Below are positions 8,649 through 16,824 of a DNA stretch of 64,000 nucleotides, one piece after another. This stretch comes from MWDV01 sp964634255. GTDB taxonomy: Bacteria > Verrucomicrobiota > Verrucomicrobiia > Limisphaerales > MWDV01. The translations under genes and the position numbers were made by a program. A model generated the notes under the pieces. The model ran no database searches and was not told the DNA's origin. It saw only the letters and a program-made list of their open reading frames with translations. The first letter of the stretch is position 1; each line of letters starts with the position of its first letter. The DNA is taken from positions 1-64,000 of the forward strand of contig CAZWJC010000008.1 of the NCBI GenBank assembly GCA_964634255.1. The letters run 5' to 3'.

Positions 8649-9650
8649 ATGAAAACGACAACTGAGAACGCGAATCGCGAGCAAGTGGTCACCGTCAAGA
8701 ACGGCTGGGCGATGCTGCCGCTCAACATCCTTCTGCTCATCGCTGGCCCGGCGATGTTCATCACCTCGATCGTCATGGGCGAGCGGCAGCATGGGCCGCC
8801 TTACTGGCCGCTCTTCGTGGCGGGGATACTGGTCCTTGCGGCTGCGATCATCATGATTTTCGGCTTTTTCGCCCTGCAGCCGAACCAGGCCCGAGTGCTC
8901 GTGCTGTTCGGGGAGTATCGCGGCACGGTGCGTGCGAGCGGCTTCCATTGGGGCAATCCGTTTTACTCCAACGGGCCTTCGTCCCTCCGCGCCATCGCCG
9001 AGGCGGGGAAGACCGGTGACAAGAACGCCATTGCCCAAGCGATGAAGAAGCACCCGTCGCGGAACAAGATCTCGCTCCGCGCCCGCAACCTGAACGGGGA
9101 CAAGCTCAAGGTGAACGACAAGCGCGGCAACCCCATTGAGATCGGCGCCGTCGTGGTCTGGCGTGTGCAGGATACCGCCCAAGCCATGTTCGACGTGGAC
9201 GACTACGAGAGCTACGTCTCCATCCAGAGTGAATCCGCGCTGCGCCATCTGGCCAACTCCTACGCCTACGACAACGGCGAGGAAAACGAGACCACGCTGC
9301 GCAGCGGCGTGGACGAGGTTTCTCTAGCCTTGAAGCAGGAACTCCATGAACGGCTGACCAAAGCCGGCGTGGTGGTCGAGGAGGCGCGCCTCACGCATCT
9401 GGCCTACGCGCCGGAAATCGCCCAAGCCATGCTGCGTCGCCAGCAGGCCGAAGCCGTCATTGCCGCGCGGCAGAAGATTGTCCACGGGGCGGTGAGCATG
9501 GTGGAGATGGCATTGAGGGATCTCGCCGAGAAGAAAGTCCTGACCCTCGACGACGATCGCAAGGCCGCGATGGTCAGCAACCTCATGGTTGTGCTCTGCG
9601 GCGAATCGGAGGTTCACCCCGTCGTCAACACCGGCACCCTCTACGCCTGA
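8649..9650 (+). CDS. SPFH/Band-7 (stomatin-like) membrane protein
   Basis: A 333-aa protein with two N-terminal membrane helices (about 21-43 and 53-76) and a long SPFH domain after them: PNQARVLVLFGEYRGTVR, then GNPIEIGAVVVWRVQD and SESALRHLANSYAYD, followed by an Ala/Glu-rich helix around AQAMLRRQQAEAVIAARQ. Band-7 proteins oligomerise in membrane microdomains and act as scaffolds for proteases or channels. The open frame extends to 8580, but that region is the promoter; ATG 8649 precedes the first helix sensibly. The next gene, a small RHH protein, starts six bases after the stop, an arrangement I recall from other bacteria. Confidence 0.9.
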   Translation: MKTTTENANREQVVTVKNGWAMLPLNILLLIAGPAMFITSIVMGERQHGPPYWPLFVAGILVLAAAIIMIFGFFALQPNQARVLVLFGEYRGTVRASGFHWGNPFYSNGPSSLRAIAEAGKTGDKNAIAQAMKKHPSRNKISLRARNLNGDKLKVNDKRGNPIEIGAVVVWRVQDTAQAMFDVDDYESYVSIQSESALRHLANSYAYDNGEENETTLRSGVDEVSLALKQELHERLTKAGVVVEEARLTHLAYAPEIAQAMLRRQQAEAVIAARQKIVHGAVSMVEMALRDLAEKKVLTLDDDRKAAMVSNLMVVLCGESEVHPVVNTGTLYA

Positions 9651-9656
9651 GTTTGC

Positions 9657-9830
9657 ATGGCCGAACGCAAGAGTTTCCTGCTTCGAATGGACCCTGCGCT
9701 CTGGGCCGAGCTTGAGGCCTGGGCGCAGACCGAACTCCGCAGCGTGAACGGCCAGATCGAATACCTGTTGAAACAGGCGGTCCAGAAACGGAAGCGCGAT
9801 AGTGCAACCACCACAACCGATGAAAGCTGA
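9657..9830 (+). CDS. Small Arc-type ribbon-helix-helix DNA-binding protein
   Basis: A 57-aa protein, too short for most ORF filters. SFLLRMDPALWAELEAWA gives the N-terminal strand and first helix of an Arc/MetJ fold, and LRSVNGQIEYLLKQAVQ gives the second helix; the NGQIE turn is typical of Arc-type proteins. A basic tail (KRKR) follows. Proteins of this fold bind DNA as dimers through the beta strand (residues about 5-10). It is six bases downstream of the SPFH gene and overlaps the next gene's likely ATG by 11 bases, so the three are one operon. It may repress the promoter at 8564 (inference). Confidence 0.85.
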   Translation: MAERKSFLLRMDPALWAELEAWAQTELRSVNGQIEYLLKQAVQKRKRDSATTTTDES

Positions 9831-11247
9831 CCAACCCCAGTCTGCGGCGGTTTGCAGGATCCTGGGTTTCTCCCACATGTGGACGGCGCTCGCCGTTTTG
9901 ATCACGGTGCTTCAGACTGGCTGGGCCGCGGAGTTGGTTGAAAGCCAGGTGATCAGTCGCGCCGAGGCATTCGTGGGCGAACTCGACGCCGGCCGATTCA
10001 CCAACGCCGTGGCCCGTTTTGACAGGACCATGGCCGCCGCGCTGCCAGCCCCGAAGCTCGCCGCCACCTGGCAAGCGGTGAACCGACAGGTAGGCGAGTT
10101 CAAACGGCGACATGCAAGTCGGACCGAAACGTTACCTCCTTACCAGATCGTTCTGGTCACGTGCGAGTTTACCCGCGACTGGCTGGATACGAAGGTTGTC
10201 TTTAATCCGGAAGGCGAGATCGCGGGGCTGTTCTTTCTTCCTGCCCGTAAACCGGGCTCGCAGGTTCCACCTTACGCAGACACGAACGAATTCCGAGAAA
10301 TCGAATCCTCGTTCGGAGCAGCGGGCTGGGAGCTGCCAGCCACACTGGCAATTCCGAAGGGTGAAGGTCCATTCCCTGCTGTGATCCTCGTCCACGGCAG
10401 CGGTCCGAATGATCGAGATGAGACGGTGGGGCCGAACAAACCGTTCCGTGATCTCGCGTGGGGTATGGCCAGCCGCGGCATTGCGGTGCTCCGGTATGAC
10501 AAGCGGACGAAGGTCCATGCTCAGAAATTGCTCGCCGAAGCCAACAAACTCAAACCCATTACCGTGCGCGAGGAGACGATGGACGATGCCGGTTACGCAC
10601 TGGAATGGCTTCGGCAACGTCGCGAGGTGGACGCCAGACGAATTGTCCTGCTCGGCCACAGCCTGGGCGGCATGCTCGCGCCGCGAATTGCCAAGGATCA
10701 TCTGGGCTTTGCTGGATTGGTCCTCCTGGCTGGGTCCACGCGTCCGTTGGAGAAGGTGATGATCGAGCAAATCGAGTACATCGCGAAGTCTGACGGCACC
10801 GTGACGGAACAAGAGCACCAGCAGATCGCACAGACGCGCAAGCTGGCTGAGCGAGTCGCGGCTTTGACGGCGAAGGATGCCACCAGTACTGAACCCATTC
10901 TGGGCGCGCCGCCGGCGTACTGGCTGGATCTCGGCAGCTACGACGCCCCTGCCGCGGCGGCGAGACTCCCTTTGCCGATGCTCATCCTCCAAGGCGTACG
11001 CGATTATCAAGTCACGGTTAAAGACCTGGCCGGCTGGCGTTCCGCGCTGGAAACCCGCAAGGACGCAACATTCAAGACGTATCCCAAACTCAACCACCTG
11101 TTTATTGCTGGCGAAGGCCCGAGCACTCCCGCCGAATACGAAGTGCCCGGTTTTGTGGATGAGGAAGTGATCCGGGACATCGCGCAGTGGATCACGCCCC
11201 GTTCGCCCAACGCTGACCAAGACCAGAATCGGCCTGCGCACAGGTGA
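9820..11247 (+). CDS. Exported alpha/beta hydrolase with DUF3887-like N-terminal domain
   Basis: A 475-aa protein from ATG 9820, which overlaps the RHH stop; ATG 9877 is an alternative. A signal peptide around MWTALAVLITVLQTGWAA is followed by a roughly 100-residue DUF3887-type domain (AEAFVGELDAGRFTNAVARF), then an alpha/beta-hydrolase fold with VILVHGSGPNDRDE and the nucleophile elbow GHSLGG (Ser281). The late segment LILQGVRDYQVT should hold the acid (Asp) and YPKLNHLF the catalytic His. Dienelactone-hydrolase/esterase-like; the substrate is unknown. Exported and probably periplasmic. Confidence 0.85.
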   Translation: MKADQPQSAAVCRILGFSHMWTALAVLITVLQTGWAAELVESQVISRAEAFVGELDAGRFTNAVARFDRTMAAALPAPKLAATWQAVNRQVGEFKRRHASRTETLPPYQIVLVTCEFTRDWLDTKVVFNPEGEIAGLFFLPARKPGSQVPPYADTNEFREIESSFGAAGWELPATLAIPKGEGPFPAVILVHGSGPNDRDETVGPNKPFRDLAWGMASRGIAVLRYDKRTKVHAQKLLAEANKLKPITVREETMDDAGYALEWLRQRREVDARRIVLLGHSLGGMLAPRIAKDHLGFAGLVLLAGSTRPLEKVMIEQIEYIAKSDGTVTEQEHQQIAQTRKLAERVAALTAKDATSTEPILGAPPAYWLDLGSYDAPAAAARLPLPMLILQGVRDYQVTVKDLAGWRSALETRKDATFKTYPKLNHLFIAGEGPSTPAEYEVPGFVDEEVIRDIAQWITPRSPNADQDQNRPAHR

Positions 11248-11281
11248 AGGCGTGCGAACGGAAGTGGCGGTCAGGAGGAGC

Positions 11282-11362
11282 GCGCCCGGTCCCCGGGCGC
11301 AGCGGCAGAACCTGCCAACCCCAGCGGGTGGCTTCCCTGCGCTGCGGACAGGGACTGTCCGC
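11282..11362. repeat. Two 8-bp stem / 3-base loop hairpins in an intergenic gap
   Basis: GCGCCCGG-TCC-CCGGGCGC (11282-11300) and GCGGACAG-GGA-CTGTCCGC (11344-11362) are perfect hairpins of equal geometry with no T-run. They lie in the 230-base gap after the hydrolase gene and look like small REP-type elements rather than terminators. Confidence 0.5.
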
Positions 11363-11477
11363 GGTCCGATGCCTCAGATGTGTGGGGATTTCGTTCGCCG
11401 TGACCGTCACTTCCAGTCGCACCGAGCAGCAGCCTGTCACTTGATTGCCAAGGTTGTTTGAGGCAGCCTGTGCAACC

Positions 11478-14400
11478 ATGAAGTATTCAGTTCGCTTGCG
11501 CGCCGTCGCTTTGTTTCTGACGGCGGTTGCCGCGGTTCTTGTTTGCCGACTCGCATCCCCTCCGCCACCGTCCGGACAGAGCGCCGCCGCTTCCGTAGAT
11601 GCCAGAGCGAACACCCCCGCTGACGCTGGGCCAAACCTGTCGCCTGCATCAGCTCAGCCCGCCGCTTCCGCCCCGGTTTTGCCTGTCCCCACGCCGGTGG
11701 CTACGCCTGAAGGCAATAGCGTTTCGCGTGGCACGAATGTCTTTGCCTCCTTTGGCGAGTGGCAGACGCGGTTCGCCGTGGCAGACGCCACCACGCGCGC
11801 CCAATTGGAGAACGAAGGTGTGACCCTGGCGCACGCTCGGCGGGCGGCACTGCGCGAGTTGATCGTCCGCGATCCGCGCAAAGCTCTGGAGGTGGCGCTC
11901 CCGCTTGCTTCACGCACCGGCCTGCCGGGGTCAGTCAGCGCGCTGCTCGAGGAACACATCAGCGCCCGAGCCGATCTCAATGTCATCTTTGCCCGACCGC
12001 AGCCGGGTCAGGAGCAAAGCTGCTCCGAGCCGGTCATCCGCACAGTCCAGTTGCCCGGGCGTTTCTATTACGCCTACACTTACGGTCGGCGATTGGGCCA
12101 GATGTCCACGCCCGCCAGTTCCATCATCGGCATCGCGGTGGACGACCGGCTTGCATTGCTGGACAAGCCGTATCGCGTGTTGGAGACGGAAGAAGTCACA
12201 GCACTGGCGAACCCTGCCGCACTGCTTTCGTCTGGCAATTGTCCGGCGTGTGGTCGGACCCTGCCCACAGCGACGGCAGACGCCACTTTTGTGGACACGG
12301 GCGGAAGCGTGATGGCCTTGCATTCGGCGGCCGAGGCGCCGGCATATTTCACAGCGTCAGATGGAACCTTGATTTGGGCCGCGGGCGGTTCCGGTGGCAC
12401 AGGAACAACCAGCCCGGTGGTTCCAGAAACCAGCAGTCAGGGCAACAAGAAGTTCCTGTTCATCCGCGTCCGCTTCGCCGATGACGACCAAGGCTACGAA
12501 CCGGAAACCGATTCCCAAGTGCGCGGCGACTTGGACACGACGATGCGCCGGTTCGCGGAGCAATCGTACGGCTCGTTGCAGGGCACGTACGCCTTCACGC
12601 CCACGCTCACGCTGCCCAAACCGCGCTCCGGCTACATGAACGGATGGAGCGACGTGGACGGCATGTCGGCGCTGATGACCGACGCGAAAGCGGCGGCCGG
12701 CGCCATTGCCTCCGACCCCGCGTTCCCGGGCGTCGCGTATCCGTTTTTGCCGGCGAACTACAGCCTGTTCGTCGCGCGCTGGAACGGCGAACCGGGCGGC
12801 TGTTGCAGCTACGGTGGCGGCGGCAACGCCTGGATCCGTTGGGACGGCGCGTCAGTGCTCATCCACGAATGGGGACACGCCGTCGGCCAACCGCATGCGA
12901 ACTGGTGGAATCCCACGACGGACGACCCCATTGGCCCCGGCACGCACGAGGAATACGGGAACAAGTTCGACAACATGGGCGGCGGCGGCATCGAGGAAGA
13001 CTTCGGTGCGATGCACAAGGCGGTGGTGAAATGGCTGCCGGCGACGAACTACTGGACCGTCACAAGCAACGGGACGTATCGCATCTATGCCCACGATCAG
13101 CCGACACTAACTCCAGCCAACCGCTACGGTGTGAAAGTCTTTCGCCCCTCCCGCGACGACACACAATACTGGCTGGAGCACCGTGCCTACACGGTCAGCG
13201 GCGCCAACGCGCTCTTCTGGACGAACGGCCTCGCGGTCATGCGGGAGTGGGATTGGGAGCTGCTCGATATGACGCCCGGCTCGGCGAAAGGAAAGGACGA
13301 CTGCACCCTCACGATCGGACGCACATGGAGTGACACCGCGGCGGGAATCCACTACACGCCGGTGGCGCGCGGCACCGCGCCACAGCCGTGGGTGGACGTG
13401 GTGGTGAACTTCGACGACGACGCGCGCCCCAATCATCCGCCAGTAGCGGTCGCGACAGCGAGCAGTTACTCCATCGCGACCGGCACGAGCATCTCGCTTA
13501 CCGCCACGGCGTCCGACCCCGATGGCGACACGCTGGCGTACGCGTGGGATTTCGGCGATGGCAATATCAGCGTCAACAACCTCGCGACACAGACTAAGAA
13601 CTGGAGTGCCGCCGGCAACTACGTCGTGCAGTGCGTCGTCTCCGATCGGCGCGGCGGAACGTGCCGCCAGTCCACGTTCATTCGCGTGGGCACGCCGAGC
13701 GACTACAGCATCTCCGGGCGCGTGACTGCGGCGGACGGCACGCCCATCGCCAACGCGCGCGTCTCTGACGCTGCCGGGAATTTGACCTTCAGCCGGAGCG
13801 ATGGCTCCTACACCTTGGGCCGCCTGAGCGCCGGCTCATACTCACTCACTGCGGTTCGCAATGGCTACAAGTTCGCCCCGGTCGCCCGTACCATCACCGT
13901 CGGCCCCAGCGCGGTGGGAGCGGATTTCACCAGCGCTACAGTCATCGGACCGGGCTCGGGCCTTGCGCGGCAGGTCTGGCTGAACATCAACGGCAGTGCC
14001 GTCTCCGATCTCACCAACAATGTCCGCTTCCCGAACAGCCCTGACGCCACGGAGGCCTTGGCGGACGCGTTCGAGACGCCGCTGGATTGGAACGAGAGCT
14101 ACGGGCAACGCCTGAGCGGTTGGTTCGTGCCGCCCCTCAGCGGCGGGTACCGCTTTTACATTGCGTCGGATGACGCCAGCCAGCTTTTCCTGAGCCCCAC
14201 TACCAACGCGGCCAACAAGGCGCGCATCGCCTACTTGACCGGTTGGACAGACAGCCGCAACTGGACCGCCAACGCGTCGCAGAAATCCGCCTTGATCCAG
14301 CTCGCAGCCGGACAGCCGTATTACATCGAGGCTCTGCACAAGGAAGGCAGCGGAGGCGATAACCTCGCCGTGGGCATTGACCTGCCCGACGGTACGGAAG

Positions 14401-16787
14401 AGAAGCCCATCCTCCATCATCGCCTCATTCCGTTGAGCAGTCCGCCCGTTCCCGCGCGTGAAGTCTCCCTGGTCGCCAGCGATCCGACTGCGACGGAGGG
14501 CACGGATACTGGCGCGTTCACCTTCACCCGCACTGGCGACACCACGGAGGCACTCGACGTGTTTTTTAACGTCTCGGGGACTGCTGGCTACGGTGCCGAC
14601 TACTCCGCCACCGGATTGAAGCGAACGATCCCCGCCGGTTCATCCAGCATTGAGCTGCTCATCTCTCCGGTGAATGACGCCGTCGCTGAGACGGCCGAAA
14701 CCGTGGTCGCGACGCTGGTGACTGGAACGAACTACACGGTGTCGCCCTCGGCCGACAGTGCGCGGGTAACGATTAACGACAACGACGGCACGCCCGCTGT
14801 TTCCATCGTGGCGAGCGGGCCGAACGCGTCGAAGACCGGACCGCAACCGGGGCGCTTCACGATTCAACGCGCCGGCATGGCCACCGCGGCGATCGCCGTC
14901 AACTACTCAATCACGGGCACCGCGGCCAACGGCGTGGATTACGCCCTCATCACCAACAAGGTCACGCTCGACGTTGGGCAAGCCACCGCGGACGTCGTCA
15001 TCTCGCCAACGGCCACGACGGCCCTCGAAGCGCCGAAGACGGTGCTGCTGACCCTGACTGCTGGCACTGGCTATAGCGTCACCAGTCCGGCCAGTGCCAC
15101 GGTGACCATCGCGCAACCTGGGCCCGGCTTTGGCCTGTTGCGGGAATGGTGGACGGGTATTGGCAGCGCGGGCACGGTGGCGACGCTGACGAACTTCGCC
15201 AGCTACCCGGCGTCGCCCACCGGTCGCGAGTATCTCTCGACCAGCGCCGAAGGGCCGCACGATTGGGATGACAACTACGGAAGCCGCCTGCGCGGGTGGT
15301 TCATCGCACCGGCGACGGGCGCGTACTATTTCTTCATCGCCTCGGACGATGGCGGCGAGCTGCGGCTGGGCACCGGCGCGCTGGCCTCAAGCGCCCGCCG
15401 CATCGCCTACGTCAACGGCTGGGTGGATTACCACAACTGGACCGCCCAGGCGAATCAGCGGTCCGCCGCCGTCGCGTTGGTTGCCGGACAACGCTACTAC
15501 CTCGAAGCCCTGCATGCGGAAGGCGGCGGGGGCGATCATGTTTCGGTGGGCGTGCAATTCCCCGGCGGCGCGTTGGAGCGCCCCATCACTGCACAGTGGC
15601 TCGAACCGTGGTCGGACAAGGGCACGCTCGTGGCGGCCTTTGCCAGCGTGCCGACGGCAGGCGAGGCGGGCGCGTTGGGCGAATTCACGCTGAAGCGTAC
15701 CGGCGATCCCAGCGCGAACCTGCCGGTGACCTTCACGATTACCGGCACGGCGTCGAGCGGGGTTGACTACACGGCGCTGGGTACGTCCGCGACCTTCACT
15801 AACGGTCAAAGCGAGCTGAGGATTCCCGTTCGTGCCCTGCTCGATGCCACCATCGAAGGCCCGGAGACAGTCATCCTGACGCTTCAAGCCAACGCGGCGT
15901 ACGACCTCGGTTTCTCAAACGCGGCCACGGTCACCATTGTCGGGGATCCTCCGCGCGCGACCGTGAGCGCCACCGACTCGAATGCCGGCGAGGCCGGGAA
16001 CAACACGGGCACGTTCCGCATCGCGTTCCCGAGCGCAACCTACGGGCCGGTCACTTTCAAATACGTGCTCGGCGGCACCTCGACACCAGGAGCGGACGTC
16101 GCCCCGTTGCCCGGCTCCGTTACGCTCGCGCCAGGGCAAAGCGGAACGAATATCACCGTTACACCGCTGGCCGACGAGTTCGTGGAGGGCCTGGAATCGC
16201 TCACCCTGACACTACTGCCTGGGAACGGTTATCTCGGCGGAACAGCGACCAACGCCACCGTGATGATCTCGGACGCCAACACAAACCATTCGCCGGTGCT
16301 GTCCACCAACGCGAACCAAACCCTGTTCGCCGGGCAGACGCTCACCCTCACCAACACGGCGACCGATCCGGATCTGCCGCCGCAGACGCTCATTTTCAGC
16401 TTGGTGGGCGCACCGGCAGGAATGCTGGTTGACCCGGTCAGCGGTGTGTTGAGTTGGCGACCGGGGCTGGCCCAATCACCGCTCCTCACTCAGGTTCAGG
16501 TGACGGTCAGCGACAACATGTCGCCGAGCCTTAGCGCCACCCAAAGCTTCTGGGTGACCGTGAACCGCCCGACCACCACGTTGGCTTCACCGGCGCTCAC
16601 CGCAGATGGATTCACATTGCACCTCACTGGCGATCCCGGCCCCGACCTGACGATCCAGCATTCAACGAACCTGCTGGATTGGGTCACGTTGTGGACCACA
16701 AACTCACCGGCTCTGCCAATCGAATGGACTGACACCGCCGCCACGAACGCCACGCAGGGCTATTACCGTGTATTGCTGGGCCCGTGA
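11478..16787 (+). CDS. Large secreted metzincin protease with PKD, PA14 and Calx-beta domains
   Basis: A 1769-aa exported protein starting at ATG 11478 with a signal peptide (residues about 8-25). A propeptide region with SGNCPACGR follows. The protease carries the full metzincin zinc motif HEWGHAVGQPH (His463, His467, His473; Glu464 catalytic) and a plausible Met-turn FDNMG in EEYGNKFDNMG, most like the gametolysin/M11 or M6-type families. After it come a PKD domain (about 651-730), a carboxypeptidase-regulatory-like domain (about 742-800), PA14 (about 825-985), two Calx-beta, a second PA14 (about 1215-1375), two more Calx-beta, a cadherin-like domain and the C-terminal module shared with other secreted proteins here. 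Likely a surface or secreted protease acting on polymers. Convergent with the giant gene, 37 bases between the stops. Confidence 0.85.
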   Translation: MKYSVRLRAVALFLTAVAAVLVCRLASPPPPSGQSAAASVDARANTPADAGPNLSPASAQPAASAPVLPVPTPVATPEGNSVSRGTNVFASFGEWQTRFAVADATTRAQLENEGVTLAHARRAALRELIVRDPRKALEVALPLASRTGLPGSVSALLEEHISARADLNVIFARPQPGQEQSCSEPVIRTVQLPGRFYYAYTYGRRLGQMSTPASSIIGIAVDDRLALLDKPYRVLETEEVTALANPAALLSSGNCPACGRTLPTATADATFVDTGGSVMALHSAAEAPAYFTASDGTLIWAAGGSGGTGTTSPVVPETSSQGNKKFLFIRVRFADDDQGYEPETDSQVRGDLDTTMRRFAEQSYGSLQGTYAFTPTLTLPKPRSGYMNGWSDVDGMSALMTDAKAAAGAIASDPAFPGVAYPFLPANYSLFVARWNGEPGGCCSYGGGGNAWIRWDGASVLIHEWGHAVGQPHANWWNPTTDDPIGPGTHEEYGNKFDNMGGGGIEEDFGAMHKAVVKWLPATNYWTVTSNGTYRIYAHDQPTLTPANRYGVKVFRPSRDDTQYWLEHRAYTVSGANALFWTNGLAVMREWDWELLDMTPGSAKGKDDCTLTIGRTWSDTAAGIHYTPVARGTAPQPWVDVVVNFDDDARPNHPPVAVATASSYSIATGTSISLTATASDPDGDTLAYAWDFGDGNISVNNLATQTKNWSAAGNYVVQCVVSDRRGGTCRQSTFIRVGTPSDYSISGRVTAADGTPIANARVSDAAGNLTFSRSDGSYTLGRLSAGSYSLTAVRNGYKFAPVARTITVGPSAVGADFTSATVIGPGSGLARQVWLNINGSAVSDLTNNVRFPNSPDATEALADAFETPLDWNESYGQRLSGWFVPPLSGGYRFYIASDDASQLFLSPTTNAANKARIAYLTGWTDSRNWTANASQKSALIQLAAGQPYYIEALHKEGSGGDNLAVGIDLPDGTEEKPILHHRLIPLSSPPVPAREVSLVASDPTATEGTDTGAFTFTRTGDTTEALDVFFNVSGTAGYGADYSATGLKRTIPAGSSSIELLISPVNDAVAETAETVVATLVTGTNYTVSPSADSARVTINDNDGTPAVSIVASGPNASKTGPQPGRFTIQRAGMATAAIAVNYSITGTAANGVDYALITNKVTLDVGQATADVVISPTATTALEAPKTVLLTLTAGTGYSVTSPASATVTIAQPGPGFGLLREWWTGIGSAGTVATLTNFASYPASPTGREYLSTSAEGPHDWDDNYGSRLRGWFIAPATGAYYFFIASDDGGELRLGTGALASSARRIAYVNGWVDYHNWTAQANQRSAAVALVAGQRYYLEALHAEGGGGDHVSVGVQFPGGALERPITAQWLEPWSDKGTLVAAFASVPTAGEAGALGEFTLKRTGDPSANLPVTFTITGTASSGVDYTALGTSATFTNGQSELRIPVRALLDATIEGPETVILTLQANAAYDLGFSNAATVTIVGDPPRATVSATDSNAGEAGNNTGTFRIAFPSATYGPVTFKYVLGGTSTPGADVAPLPGSVTLAPGQSGTNITVTPLADEFVEGLESLTLTLLPGNGYLGGTATNATVMISDANTNHSPVLSTNANQTLFAGQTLTLTNTATDPDLPPQTLIFSLVGAPAGMLVDPVSGVLSWRPGLAQSPLLTQVQVTVSDNMSPSLSATQSFWVTVNRPTTTLASPALTADGFTLHLTGDPGPDLTIQHSTNLLDWVTLWTTNSPALPIEWTDTAATNATQGYYRVLLGP

Positions 16788-16824
16788 ACGAGGCGGGGCG
16801 AATCGCTCCTCATGACATGCCCGG

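Noticed and set aside
11192..11614. 140-codon minus-strand frame over the hairpin gap
   Set aside because: It contains the two hairpins and overlaps the metzincin signal peptide; no family.
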